Shown here piece by piece: positions 1-12,326 of a DNA stretch of 64,000 bases. Position 1 is the stretch's first letter; each line of letters begins with the position of its first letter. A program made the translations under genes and the position numbers. The DNA is from CAYVQE01 sp964454005 (GTDB lineage: Bacteria > Myxococcota > B64-G9), in contig CAYVQE010000008.1 of assembly GCA_964454005.1 (NCBI GenBank), forward strand, positions 1 to 64,000, read 5' to 3'. The notes below the pieces were generated by a model, which saw nothing but the letters and a program-made list of their open reading frames with translations, made no database searches and had not been told where the DNA came from.

Positions 1-3412
<3,412 letters not shown>

Positions 3413-3447
3413 CGGCAAAGACCTCCAAGCGGGCAACGTTCACATCG

Positions 3448-3476
3448 ATCATAGGGGACCGGGCCGTTCCGGTCAA
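3448..3476 (-). promoter_or_regulatory. sigma-70-type promoter for the TSP3/VWA lipoprotein
   Basis: On the minus strand TTGACC (3476-3471) is separated by 17 bp from TATGAT (3453-3448). Both hexamers match five of six consensus positions. Predicted transcription start is near 3441, about 28 nt before the ATG at 3412. Confidence 0.65.
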
Positions 3477-3491
3477 TCGGCGCCGTCTCGT

Positions 3492-4478
3492 TCAGTTGTC
3501 TGGAACGCCGAGCTTGAGCGTCCGGGCCAACGGCTCCAGATCGGGCGGGTAGGGGCTGACCAGCCGCAGCGGATTGCCGGTGACGGGGTGGTCGAGTTCG
3601 AGCCGGAAGGCGTGCAGGAACTGGCGCCGCAGAGCGAAGCGCTCGCGCAGCACCCGGTTCAGGTCGCGGTCGCCGTAGCGCCGGTCGCCGGCCAGGGGGT
3701 GGCCCATCTGCTCGAGGTGGCTGCGGATCTGGTGGGTGCGGCCGGTCAACAGCTCGAGCACCAGCAGGCTGAACGGATGCCGGTCGCGCTTGGAGAGCCG
3801 CAGCTGGCGGGTGGCGGCCACCCGGTAGGCGGTGCGGCCGGCAGCCGCGCGGCGGCGCTTGGCGTACGGGCGGCGGCCGGCGCCGGGTACGTCGCGGCGT
3901 TGCACATCCAGGTTCCAGACACCCTGCGGCGGCCGCGGCCGGCCGCCTGCCAGAGCCAGGTAGCGCTTGTGCACCGCGCCGCGCTTGATCATCTCCGACA
4001 GCGCCCGCAAGGCCTCGGCCTGCTTGCCGATCAGCAACAGCCCCGAGGTGTCGCGATCGATGCGGTGGGCCAGCGCCGGCCGAAAGGCGCCGGGGCGATC
4101 CTGTACCTCGAGATAGGCGTGCACCTGGTCGATCAGCGAGTTGTCGCGGTGGCCGGCGCCCGGGTGCACCGGCAGGAAGGGGGGCTTGGAGACCACCAGC
4201 AGGTGGGCGTCCTCGAACACCACCCCGAAGTCGAGGCTGCGGGCGGCCCGCAGCGGCCGGCGGGTGTCGCGCTCGAAGCGCTCGGCCGGCATGTGCAGCA
4301 GCACCCGATCGCCGGCCGCCAGCTGGTGATCGCCCTTGGCCCGCTTGCCGTTGACCCGCACCTTGCGCGTGCGCAGCAGCTTGTAGACATGCCCTTTGGG
4401 CATGCGCGGCAAGGCCTTGAGCAGGAATCGGTCCAGCCGCAGGCCCTGGCCGTCGCGATCGACTCTCAGCTCGGGCAT
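3492..4478 (-). CDS. RluA-family pseudouridine synthase with S4 domain
   Basis: Isomerises specific uridines in rRNA (or tRNA) to pseudouridine in the cytoplasm. The 328-residue protein has an N-terminal S4 RNA-binding domain (about residues 10-70; LDRFLLKALPRMPKGHVYKLL) and the RluA catalytic domain. The catalytic-Asp motif HRIDRDTSGLLL is intact, as is the downstream RTHQIRSHL motif. The start ATG overlaps the end of trmL by 13 nt, so the two are probably translated from one message. Length and domain order fit the RluC/RluD group; the target uridine cannot be assigned from sequence alone. Confidence 0.92.
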   Translation of the reverse strand: MPELRVDRDGQGLRLDRFLLKALPRMPKGHVYKLLRTRKVRVNGKRAKGDHQLAAGDRVLLHMPAERFERDTRRPLRAARSLDFGVVFEDAHLLVVSKPPFLPVHPGAGHRDNSLIDQVHAYLEVQDRPGAFRPALAHRIDRDTSGLLLIGKQAEALRALSEMIKRGAVHKRYLALAGGRPRPPQGVWNLDVQRRDVPGAGRRPYAKRRRAAAGRTAYRVAATRQLRLSKRDRHPFSLLVLELLTGRTHQIRSHLEQMGHPLAGDRRYGDRDLNRVLRERFALRRQFLHAFRLELDHPVTGNPLRLVSPYPPDLEPLARTLKLGVPDN

Positions 4479-4999
4479 GGGGCCTCCGGCGCGTCGGCCT
4501 GCAGCCGCCCGAGTTGCCGCAGGGCCTCGTAGACCGCGATGCCGGCGCTGGTGCTCAGGTTCAGGCTGCGACCGCGGCCGGGCATGGGCAGCCGGCAGGC
4601 GTGGGCCCGCCGGTCGCTCCGGGCCAGCAGCCGCGGCGACAAGCCGCTCGATTCCGGGCCCAGCACGATCAGATCGCCCGGCCGCAGCCGCCGGTCGAAG
4701 AACGACGCCGCCGCCCGGGCCGACAGGTAGTGCCGACCGGCGTCGGGGTGGGCCTGCTCGGCCTGTTCCAGGGTCAGATGGAGCTGCAGCCGGCAGTCGC
4801 GCCAGTAGTCGAGCCCGGCCCGGCGCACCAGCCGATCGTCGAGGCTGAAGCCCAGCGGCTCGACCAGGTGCAGCTGGACGCCGGTGCAGGCGCACAGGCG
4901 GACGATGTTGCCCGTGTTGGCCGGGATCTCCGGGGTGACCAGCACCAGGTGCAGCGCGGGCGATCGTTCAGGGCCCGGCGCTGGAGCGGCTGCGTGCAT
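4466..4999 (-). CDS. trmL: tRNA (cytidine/uridine-34 2'-O) methyltransferase TrmL-like (SPOUT)
   Basis: Small SPOUT methyltransferase (177 aa) that 2'-O-methylates the wobble nucleotide of certain leucine tRNAs using S-adenosylmethionine. Family landmarks are all present: VTPEIPANTGNIVRLC near the N-terminus, the central VLGPESSGL loop, and the C-terminal knot sequence SLNLSTSAGIAVYEAL. The length is close to the usual 150-170 residues, with about 14 extra N-terminal residues if the ATG at 4999 is used. It lies immediately upstream of, and overlaps, the pseudouridine synthase, giving a two-gene RNA modification unit. Confidence 0.9.
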   Translation of the reverse strand: MHAAAPAPGPERSPALHLVLVTPEIPANTGNIVRLCACTGVQLHLVEPLGFSLDDRLVRRAGLDYWRDCRLQLHLTLEQAEQAHPDAGRHYLSARAAASFFDRRLRPGDLIVLGPESSGLSPRLLARSDRRAHACRLPMPGRGRSLNLSTSAGIAVYEALRQLGRLQADAPEAPCPS

Positions 5000-5035
5000 G
5001 GGCGCGACGACCTTTTCGCCAGGGCGCGAGCCGGC

Positions 5036-5065
5036 TTGTGTCAGCGGCTGGCGCGGTGCTAGACT
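5036..5065 (+). promoter_or_regulatory. possible promoter for the PEGA protein, with 5'-UTR hairpin
   Basis: TTGTGT (5036-5041) and TAGACT (5060-5065) are 18 bp apart on the plus strand, a modest match. In the leader that would follow, CCCGAG and CTCGGG (5076-5092) form a perfect 6-bp inverted repeat with a 5-nt loop. No recognisable riboswitch is present. Confidence 0.35.
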
Positions 5066-5125
5066 CGGCTCGATTCCCGAGACGAGCTCGGGTTCAGGCC
5101 CGCGAATCCGGACGCCGAGTCTACC

Positions 5126-6280
5126 ATGCTCTCTGCTTCGCGGATCAAGCTGTTGCCGCTGTGGTCCATGCTGCTGCTGGCGAGCGGTGCTGCGGCCGCG
5201 GCTTCGCCGCCGGCCGGCGGGGGCCAGCGCACCGTGGTGCTGTGGCAGTTGAAGGGGCTGGGGCTCGAGCCCGACGTCGAGCAGCGCCTGCGCTCGGCGC
5301 TGGCGGACGCCATCGCGCGCAACCCGCGCTGGCGCCCACTCCGTTCGCGCATCGTAGAACGGCGACTGGAGCGGGCCGGCCTCAGCCGGCGCAGCCCGGC
5401 GGTTCGGGCGGCGCCGGCGTTGGCCGTGCGCTTTCTGCTCAGCGGCACGGTGGCCGCTCTGGGCGATGAGCTGGGCCTGGATTTGAAGGTGCTGGCCGGC
5501 GCGGACGGCCGCCAGCTGCGGCGGGTCTCGGAGAACCTGCCGTCGCAGCACGACGCCTGGGCGCCGGCGCTGGACGGTCTGCTGGTGCGGCTGTTGGAGC
5601 CCGAGCGCTGGGTCGGCGGTCTGGCGTTGGAGGTCTCGGAGCCCGGAGCGCGGGTTTTCCTGGATGGCGAGCCGGTGGCCACCACTCCGCTGGCGGGCCC
5701 GTTGAAAGGCCTGATGCCAGGCAAGCACATCTTGATGATTCGCAAGCAGGGCTTCGATGACTTCTCCCGGTTCGTGGTGGTGCGCTACGGTCAGCTGGCC
5801 CGGCTGACGGTGGACCTGGCAAACGCGACCGTGGTCGGACTGCTATACGAGCAGGAGACGGCCACGCCCGCGGTCGAGCCGCCGGCCGCCGCGGTCGAGC
5901 GCCGGGCGCCGGCTGCGGCCGGGCTCAACTGGCAACAGGTGGTCGGCTGGAGCGGGCTGGGGCTGAGCGCGGCCGCCGTGCTCGGCGGCGGCCTGGCCCG
6001 GTGGCATGCGGCCGAACTCGAGGATGCGGTGGAGCGCGGCTGGTGGCCGGCGGCCAACGCCGCCGAACTCGAGGCCAAGCTGGCCGAGGGCCGCCGGGCC
6101 GATCGCTGGGCCCGGGGGCTCTGGATCGCCGGCGGGGCGACCCTGGCGGCCGGCACCGCCATGCTCGTCTGGGGCCTGCTGGCCGAACCGGCCGCTGCGG
6201 AGCCGGAGACCGGGGCGGTGGTGGGGCTGCGCCCGCTGTCGCAGGGCGGAGCCGAGATCGGCCTGTGGGGGCGGTTCTGA
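5126..6280 (+). CDS. PEGA-domain envelope protein
   Basis: A 384-residue exported protein. It begins with a signal peptide (LLPLWSMLLLASGAAAAASPP). A region of about 120 residues of no recognised family follows; its wording (lists of values, sums over inputs) resembles FlgT/TolB-like N-terminal modules only weakly. A PEGA domain lies at about residues 165-235 (LEVSEPGARVFLDGEPVATTPL, GKHILMIRKQGF). Two hydrophobic helices near the C-terminus (about 275-295 and 335-355) flank a charged segment. PEGA domains are surface-associated beta modules common in Myxococcota. It is transcribed divergently from trmL. Function is unknown. Confidence 0.8.
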   Translation: MLSASRIKLLPLWSMLLLASGAAAAASPPAGGGQRTVVLWQLKGLGLEPDVEQRLRSALADAIARNPRWRPLRSRIVERRLERAGLSRRSPAVRAAPALAVRFLLSGTVAALGDELGLDLKVLAGADGRQLRRVSENLPSQHDAWAPALDGLLVRLLEPERWVGGLALEVSEPGARVFLDGEPVATTPLAGPLKGLMPGKHILMIRKQGFDDFSRFVVVRYGQLARLTVDLANATVVGLLYEQETATPAVEPPAAAVERRAPAAAGLNWQQVVGWSGLGLSAAAVLGGGLARWHAAELEDAVERGWWPAANAAELEAKLAEGRRADRWARGLWIAGGATLAAGTAMLVWGLLAEPAAAEPETGAVVGLRPLSQGGAEIGLWGRF

Positions 6281-6337
6281 GCCGGAGTTGCCGGGGAACC
6301 TTCGTTCGGATCGGTGTTGGCCGGTGGCCGGCCGGGG

Positions 6338-9300
6338 TCAGCCGGACGCCGGCTCGGGTCCAGCGGTTACCGGCTCCAGACTGGTCGGGCCCAGTCCTTC
6401 GATCTTGCACTCCGGATCGCGCCGCGCCTCGGCCACCCAGGCATCCAGGTGGTGGCGCCGCAGCAGGTGGACGAAGGGGCTGTCGGGGCGCAGGATCTCG
6501 AACACCGGCGTGGGCCGGGCCTTCTCGAACCCGCGGAACAGCACCTGGCCCACCAGCCGGAAAATCTCCACCTCAGCGCCGTCGCTCTTGAGATCGAAGC
6601 CCACGATCAACCCGAGCACAGTCTCGGTGAACAGGAACCGCTGGCGGATGCTCTGGTGCAACTCCTCGGGGCGCACCTGGACGCGGAAGAAGAAGCGGGT
6701 GTTGCGCGTCTGGCGCAGGTAGTCGTCCAGCGCTCCGGCGCTGATGGCCTCGCCCAGGTTGTAGATGTCGCTGCCCTGCAGGGTCTCGACGGCGGTGTCC
6801 TGCTGCGACTGGACGAAACGCCGGCGCACCGAACGGCACAGATCCTCCAGGAAGCGCTCGATCAGCGGCTCGTCGTTTTCGCGGGTGGCTTGCTGCCACA
6901 TGCGGCTGAGCTGGGGCTCCACCTGGAAGGTGCCGGTCGAACCGATGTAGACCCGGAAGGGTAGCTCGAGTTCGGGGCGGTTCAGCGCCCGGCGGGCGGC
7001 GGCCAGTCGATCATCGAGCCGTTGACCGACCACCCGATTGCGGGCGGTGCCGCGGGCCGCTTCGTTGATGCGCTCCGAGACCGCCACCCGTTGCAGGCCC
7101 CAGACGTCGTCGTCGAGTTGGATGACCTCGGCTGCGGCCCCGTATGCGATGAACAGGCCGGCTTCCAGTCCGGCCCCCTGGCGTTGGCGTTCTTCGCGCT
7201 CGGCCTCTTCCAGGGTGTGTTCCTCTTCTTGCAGGGTGCGCTTGTGCTCCTCGAGCTGGCGCACCTGACCGAGCAGTCGTTCGTTGAGACGATTGTTCAG
7301 CCGCTCGCCCAGCGCTTCGCCCTCCAGACCCCTGAACTCGGCCAGAATCTGCTCGCGCCGCTGCTTGAACCGCTCATGGGCCTGGCGCACCGCGGTCAGC
7401 CGGGCGGTGATGCGGGCCCGTTGGGCCCGATCGCTGGTGGCCCGTTCCTGTTGCTGCAACGCCTGGTGGTTGCGCTGCAACTGCTCGAAGCGTTCCCGGA
7501 AATCGGCCTTTAGCTGAACGACCATGGCCTGGGTGTCGAGGCTGGCGCGGCGAAACACCTCGCGCTGGATTTCGGCCAGCTGCGTTTCGATCTGCCCCAG
7601 CTCGTCCCGGATCTCATCGCGGCGCTGTGCGATCCGCAGCCGGGCGCGTTGTTGCTCGCTGTCCAGATCCGCGGTCGTCAGCTCGGCCAGCCGGCGGCGG
7701 TAGTTGCGGAAGATGTGCTGGATGTCGCGCGCCAGCTGCACCAGCGACACGGTGTTGCCCGAGAAGGCCACCGCATCGCCGAGCAGATTGATCAGCTCGA
7801 TGTTCTGCTCGCGGGCGACCAGGTGGGCGCCGCCGCGGTAGCGCTTGGCCGCCTCGAGGATCGGCTGGTAGAACTCGTTATCGAGGAACTCGGCCATGAC
7901 CAGCTCTTTGGCCTGGGCGGTACGCCGGGTGTAGCCCTTGAGGTCGACGAAGAGCTGGGCTTCGGCGCGCTCCAGCCGGGCCCGGACCAGTGGCTTGTCG
8001 TCGTCGGCGATGCGGTAGAGCCGGCCGGCTTCGTACTCCTTGCGCAGCCCGGCGCTGTCCGAGCTCGGGCGCCGATCGACCACCCGGCGCCGCGCCTGGC
8101 GCAGGTGCTCGGTGGCGAACTCGTCGAGCCGGTGCAGCAGGAAGCGCTCGACCACCAGTTGCAGCGCTGCCTCATCGTGCTCGGTCGGGTATTTCCAGGG
8201 CGGTCCGTTGTCGCGCAGGCGTTCGAGCATGCCCAGCAGCCGCTGCATCTCGCGCCAGGCCGATCCCTGGTGCTGACGCAGCGCCAGGCGATCGGTCAGA
8301 TCGGCGGCCATCTGGGCCAGCAGATCGCGGTTCTCGAGCAGCTCCAGGATACCGGCGTTGCTGGGTAGACAGTAGCCCAGCAGCTGGTCGGTCTCGATGG
8401 CCGGATCTTCGTTGGCCAGCAGGTGATCGAGCACCAGGCGGCGGAAGTCTTCGCAGCTCGAGTGTTGCAGCAGGCTGGTGCGCAGCGGTCCGGACCGCGT
8501 CGCCTCGCGCATCAAGGCGCGCAGCAGCGCATGCGGTTGGTTGTCCCGTTCCAGGGCGGCCTGGTAGGCGGGCAGCAGCAGTTGATCGAACTCGATCGAC
8601 AGGCCGTACGGGTTGATGTCGCTGGTCAGCTCGCTGTCCTGGATGGCGATGAAGGCCAGCGGGCCCAGACTGACCAGTGCCACCATCAGGTCGGTGTGCT
8701 CGGGCGAGCCGGCGGCCGGCCGGCCGGTGCGGACCAGAGCCGTGTCGAAGGCCTGGCGGAAGCAGGCGTGCAGCGTCAGCCCGACCGCGCGTTCGAGGCG
8801 GGCGTAGCCCATGTTCTTGACCTTGGCTTGCTTGATGCGTTCCTTGGCCCCCAACAGGCTGTTGAGCACCGCCAGCTGGACCATCAGTCCGACACCGGAA
8901 AAAGCCGGTTGGAAGAAACCGGTCTCGAATGCCCTGGCCAGCACGTCGACCAGGGTGGTAAACAATGCGGCGCCGCCGGCCGGGCGGGACAGCCAGCTCT
9001 CGAGCATACCGCCGTCGAGTTCGGGTGACTGCAGCAGGGCCAGCCGGACGACCCGGCGCATGGGATCGTCCTCGGCCAGGGTGCGCGGACAGAAGCGTCG
9101 CGGCCAGAGCACCACCCGCTGGCGCGGATCGGGCAGCACCACCGCTTGTCGCTCGCGGTCATAGGCCGGGTCCCGGCGCCGCTTGAGCACCTCGACCAGA
9201 CCGTCGATGCCCTGGTGGAATCGAGCCAGGACTCCGTCGGAGAGCGAGTAGGTCACCACCCGATCGACCGTTGATTCGCCGAGGGTCAACGGCAGCCGCT

Positions 9301-9409
9301 CGAGGAAGTCGGTCCACACGACCCGCCCACCGGCCAGCAAACGCAGCAGGTGCTGGTAGGCCACCAACCGCGGATGACGGGCCTGGAGTTGACCGCTTGC
9401 CCTTGGCAT
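6338..9409 (-). CDS. large protein with class III nucleotide cyclase-like domain split by a coiled coil
   Basis: 1023 residues, no signal peptide. The first 480 residues are mostly helical and match no family I recognise. Residues about 484-570 carry the first half of a class III cyclase homology domain: LFVDLKGYTRR with the metal-binding Asp at about 489, and NLLGDAVAFSG with the second Asp at about 545. About 170 residues of highly charged coiled coil (about 570-740) interrupt it. The fold then resumes with GLEAGLFIAYG and the NxxxR transition-state motif (NEAAR, Asn about 782, Arg about 786). Both metal Asp and the Asn/Arg pair are kept, but the usual substrate-selecting Lys is Asn, so product and activity are uncertain. 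The roughly 220 C-terminal residues are also unassigned. Confidence 0.72.
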   Translation of the reverse strand: MPRASGQLQARHPRLVAYQHLLRLLAGGRVVWTDFLERLPLTLGESTVDRVVTYSLSDGVLARFHQGIDGLVEVLKRRRDPAYDRERQAVVLPDPRQRVVLWPRRFCPRTLAEDDPMRRVVRLALLQSPELDGGMLESWLSRPAGGAALFTTLVDVLARAFETGFFQPAFSGVGLMVQLAVLNSLLGAKERIKQAKVKNMGYARLERAVGLTLHACFRQAFDTALVRTGRPAAGSPEHTDLMVALVSLGPLAFIAIQDSELTSDINPYGLSIEFDQLLLPAYQAALERDNQPHALLRALMREATRSGPLRTSLLQHSSCEDFRRLVLDHLLANEDPAIETDQLLGYCLPSNAGILELLENRDLLAQMAADLTDRLALRQHQGSAWREMQRLLGMLERLRDNGPPWKYPTEHDEAALQLVVERFLLHRLDEFATEHLRQARRRVVDRRPSSDSAGLRKEYEAGRLYRIADDDKPLVRARLERAEAQLFVDLKGYTRRTAQAKELVMAEFLDNEFYQPILEAAKRYRGGAHLVAREQNIELINLLGDAVAFSGNTVSLVQLARDIQHIFRNYRRRLAELTTADLDSEQQRARLRIAQRRDEIRDELGQIETQLAEIQREVFRRASLDTQAMVVQLKADFRERFEQLQRNHQALQQQERATSDRAQRARITARLTAVRQAHERFKQRREQILAEFRGLEGEALGERLNNRLNERLLGQVRQLEEHKRTLQEEEHTLEEAEREERQRQGAGLEAGLFIAYGAAAEVIQLDDDVWGLQRVAVSERINEAARGTARNRVVGQRLDDRLAAARRALNRPELELPFRVYIGSTGTFQVEPQLSRMWQQATRENDEPLIERFLEDLCRSVRRRFVQSQQDTAVETLQGSDIYNLGEAISAGALDDYLRQTRNTRFFFRVQVRPEELHQSIRQRFLFTETVLGLIVGFDLKSDGAEVEIFRLVGQVLFRGFEKARPTPVFEILRPDSPFVHLLRRHHLDAWVAEARRDPECKIEGLGPTSLEPVTAGPEPASG

Positions 9410-9444
9410 CGTCGCTCGTCGTTACGGAGGGATCGCGTCCGGCA

Positions 9445-11121
9445 TCACCGTCCGGCGAAGATGAGCGCGATCCAGACCTTGCCCGCCTGGCTGGCATCGG
9501 CCGAGCGGGCGATGCCCACGCCCAGGCGATTGAACTGGTTTTCGAAGATTTCAGGCGAGGCCAGCACCCGCTCCGGGCGGCGGGCGTGGAAGTAGCGGAT
9601 GGCGACATCGGCCACGACCAGCTCACCGTCGGTCAGCTGTTGCAGCAAGCGCTCGCCCTCGGCCTCGGGATCGGCCCGGTCGCCGCTGGCCACCAGGCGG
9701 CGGGCGCTGCGGCGGGCTATTTGCGACAGGGTCGCGTCGAGCCCGAGGGCGAAGCGCCCCTTGGTGCGCCGCCGGGCGTTGATCAGCTCGACCACGGTCT
9801 CGACGCCGGTCGCCTCGGCCCCTCCCTGGGGCTTTTCGACGTAGACCTGGCAGACCGCCAGCACGTCTTCGACCGCGGTGCGCTCCATGGCCACGCCCAC
9901 CCCCAGCCGGGTCACGCTCGGATCGAGCACGTTGATCCGGTGGCCGGGGCTGTCCATGAAACGGTCGTGGGCCGCCTGGGGGCTGGGTGTCAAGGCGACG
10001 TTTTCCAGGGCCCGCTCGAACTCGACCCCGGCCTTGCGCAGCCGGTCGGTCAGGGCCCCGGTGTTCCGGCTGCGGTGGCTGGCGTGGCGCGCCATCAGCA
10101 GATCCATGGCGTGCTCGCGCGCCAACCGCGACAGCTCCTGGTCGCGCTCGAGGGCCGGCAGCTTCAGCTCGGCGCGTTCCTGGTTGACAAGCTCCACCAG
10201 CGCCCGCTCGGCGTCCCCGGGCGAACGGTAGCGGCCAGGAGCTGGACGCAGCGTCTTGGCGGGCAACCGGGCGCGTTCGGTGCCGGCATAGAGCGGAAAC
10301 AGGGCCGCCACCTCGGGACCGGCCGGTCCGTTGACCACCAGCTCCAGGGTGTACTTGCCGCGGCCGGCGTCGAGCGGAACCGCCGAGCGCCATTTGCCGG
10401 ACTCGTACTCCAGGCTGCCCTTGAGCACGTCGCCCCGCGGGGTGGTCATCAGCCAGCGCGGATGGCTGTAACCGCGCCGCATGACCAGCTCCAGCTCCTG
10501 GCGGCTGTTGGGTTCTGGGCAGACCGGCAGCGGCTCGATGCGCACCGGCCGGCGGCCGAGCAGCAGGGTGGTGACCATCCGTTTCTGATCCGGAAAGCGG
10601 GTGACGCCGACCGCGAAGTGGGTGTAGCGACCGGGCTCCACCTTCTCGTCGAGGAAGGGCAGCAGTCCGCCGGGCACCGTCTCCGGCGGACCCAGGGCCG
10701 AGTAGGGCAACACCGCTGCATCGGTGACGCCGGCCTGACGCAGCTCGAAGCGCAACCGATCCTGGGGCAGCGAACGCCGGCCGGGTTCACCGGACTCGAC
10801 CAGGAAACCGCTCCACTTGCGGGCAACCGAAGCGTAGCGCTCGTCCCACAACAGGCGATGGTCGTGGTTGCGGCACCAGCCGATGACCGCGGCGATCAAC
10901 ACCGACTCGTCGGGGTTGGCCAAAAACTTGGCCTGTTCGTGGTAGCGGTCCGGGCAGCCGGCGGCCGCCACCGATGCGGCCGGGGCCAACAGTAGACCCA
11001 GAGCGAAAACGGTTCGCAACAGCAGCCGGGCCGGCCAACCGCCTACCGAAGAGCCGAGGTGGCCAGTTCGGTTGCGGCGGTCGGCCGCTGCCTTGCTCGC
11101 AGCTGGCGCCGGGTGGCCCAT
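9445..11121 (-). CDS. secreted CAP/SCP-domain protein
   Basis: 558 residues with an export signal (LLLRTVFALGLLLAPAASVAAAG) after a longish N-region. The middle (about 60-330) has no recognised domain. A CAP (SCP/PR-1 type) domain spans about 330-450: LVNQERAELKLPALERD at its start, HRSRNTG with a His in the cleft, ENVALTPSP, and FMDSPGHRINVL. A shorter, CAP-like second segment follows (ELINARRRTKGRFALGLD ... IFENQFNRLGVG), so it may hold a degenerate tandem CAP. The ATG at 11121 overlaps the stop of the upstream HAD gene by one base (TGATG), implying translational coupling. Bacterial CAP proteins are extracytoplasmic; the ligand is unknown. Confidence 0.83.
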   Translation of the reverse strand: MGHPAPAASKAAADRRNRTGHLGSSVGGWPARLLLRTVFALGLLLAPAASVAAAGCPDRYHEQAKFLANPDESVLIAAVIGWCRNHDHRLLWDERYASVARKWSGFLVESGEPGRRSLPQDRLRFELRQAGVTDAAVLPYSALGPPETVPGGLLPFLDEKVEPGRYTHFAVGVTRFPDQKRMVTTLLLGRRPVRIEPLPVCPEPNSRQELELVMRRGYSHPRWLMTTPRGDVLKGSLEYESGKWRSAVPLDAGRGKYTLELVVNGPAGPEVAALFPLYAGTERARLPAKTLRPAPGRYRSPGDAERALVELVNQERAELKLPALERDQELSRLAREHAMDLLMARHASHRSRNTGALTDRLRKAGVEFERALENVALTPSPQAAHDRFMDSPGHRINVLDPSVTRLGVGVAMERTAVEDVLAVCQVYVEKPQGGAEATGVETVVELINARRRTKGRFALGLDATLSQIARRSARRLVASGDRADPEAEGERLLQQLTDGELVVADVAIRYFHARRPERVLASPEIFENQFNRLGVGIARSADASQAGKVWIALIFAGR

Positions 11122-12170
11122 CACTTGGTCGGGAAATCCGGCTGGACCCACCAACCCGAATCGAAAGCCTTCTTCTTCAGGTCGGCGTAGCCGCGATCGA
11201 TCAACACGGCGTGTTGCCCGTAGGCCATCATCTCGGCGTCCGTCCACGAATCGCCCACCACCAGCAGCGGTTTGCGGCCGATGAACTTCTCGATGGCCGC
11301 GACCTTGCCCTCGCGGAAGGTGGGCGGTTCGGCCATCTCCGTGGTCAGCTCGCCGTCGGCCAGGACGGTGCGCATGCCGATCATGCGCTCCGCTTCCAGC
11401 GGCAGGTGGGCAGCCGCACCCTGCACCACCCATTGCGGCCCGGCGGTGACCACCCACAGCTCGAAGCCGTGGGTCTTCAGCAGCTCCATCAGCTGCAGGA
11501 TTTCAGGATGCAGCCGGATGCCGGTCGAGGTGATGGCCGGGGCCGGATCGTCGTCGCCGGCCCGGATCGGCTCGGAGCCGAGCGGGCGCTTCAGTTCGGC
11601 GGCGAAGACCTCGGCGGCCATGGCACGGATGGCGTCCGGGGTATAGCCGGCGTAGAAGCGAACCTGCCAGGGGTAGCACTGGGCCGGATCGGTGTCGTGG
11701 CACAGGCTCCAGTAGGCCTGGTGCATGCGCTTGCGGAAACGTTGCAGCTCCGCCGAATCGGCCCGGTCCGCGGCCGGCAGTTGTTGCAGGGCCTGATGGG
11801 CCTCGCGGATTTTCTGACGCTTGTCGGCCGGCAAGGCCTGCCAGACCGCCTCGTCGAAACGAAACCTGTCGTGCAGGGCCATCCAGTCGAAGAAGGCCCG
11901 GCCGATGTCGCCCCGGATGACGGTGTTGTCGAAGTCGAACACCACCACCGGCGGCGCGGTCGGATCGTAGCCGTCGCTTTGCCGGCCGTGCTCGCGAACC
12001 AATTGATCGAGGCCGTCGGCCGCGTCCTGCTCCCAGTGGCCGGTCAGCCCGATGGCCGGGGCAGCAGCGGGTTGGGCCGGATCGGGCTTGGTCTCGGCGG
12101 CCGGTGGGCAGGCGCTGAGCAACGCGGCCAGCAGCAACGGCAGCAGCAGCTTCGTCAACCTGGAGAGCAT
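11121..12170 (-). CDS. HAD-superfamily phosphatase lipoprotein
   Basis: A 349-residue lipoprotein (LLSAC lipobox) carrying a complete set of HAD motifs: nucleophile motif FDFDNTVI, motif II Thr in VVTAG, motif III Lys in REGKVAAIEKF, and motif IV GDSWTD. The cap between motifs I and II is large and helical (about residues 95-220), as in the phosphoserine-phosphatase-like branch. The lipobox puts a phosphatase outside the cytoplasm, so a periplasmic or surface phosphomonoester is the likely substrate. It is first in a two-gene operon with the CAP protein and has a good promoter upstream. Confidence 0.85.
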   Translation of the reverse strand: MLSRLTKLLLPLLLAALLSACPPAAETKPDPAQPAAAPAIGLTGHWEQDAADGLDQLVREHGRQSDGYDPTAPPVVVFDFDNTVIRGDIGRAFFDWMALHDRFRFDEAVWQALPADKRQKIREAHQALQQLPAADRADSAELQRFRKRMHQAYWSLCHDTDPAQCYPWQVRFYAGYTPDAIRAMAAEVFAAELKRPLGSEPIRAGDDDPAPAITSTGIRLHPEILQLMELLKTHGFELWVVTAGPQWVVQGAAAHLPLEAERMIGMRTVLADGELTTEMAEPPTFREGKVAAIEKFIGRKPLLVVGDSWTDAEMMAYGQHAVLIDRGYADLKKKAFDSGWWVQPDFPTK

Positions 12171-12211
12171 GGGCTCGCCTCCGCGTGCATTCGTCCCTTG
12201 GGTTGGACGCC

Positions 12212-12241
12212 ATCATAGACCACAACCCCACGAAATGGCAA
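12212..12241 (-). promoter_or_regulatory. promoter of the HAD/CAP operon
   Basis: Minus-strand TTGCCA (12241-12236) and TATGAT (12217-12212) lie 18 bp apart, each five of six to consensus. The -35 hexamer is inside the left arm of the inverted repeat at 12236-12264. Confidence 0.6.
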
Positions 12242-12264
12242 CGCTTGGACCTTGCGCGTTGCCA
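12236..12264. repeat. 9-bp inverted repeat in a divergent promoter region
   Basis: TGGCAACGC and GCGTTGCCA are perfect complements separated by 11 bp, midway between two divergent lipoprotein genes. Each arm reads TTGCCA outward, a -35-like hexamer on each strand. Only the minus strand has a good -10. The arrangement suggests an operator that could control both directions. Confidence 0.5.
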
Positions 12265-12326
12265 AGGCGGCGGACGTTCTGGCAGACTGATCCGAGCGCG
12301 GCGGACGCCGTGCGGGGAGGCTTGCG

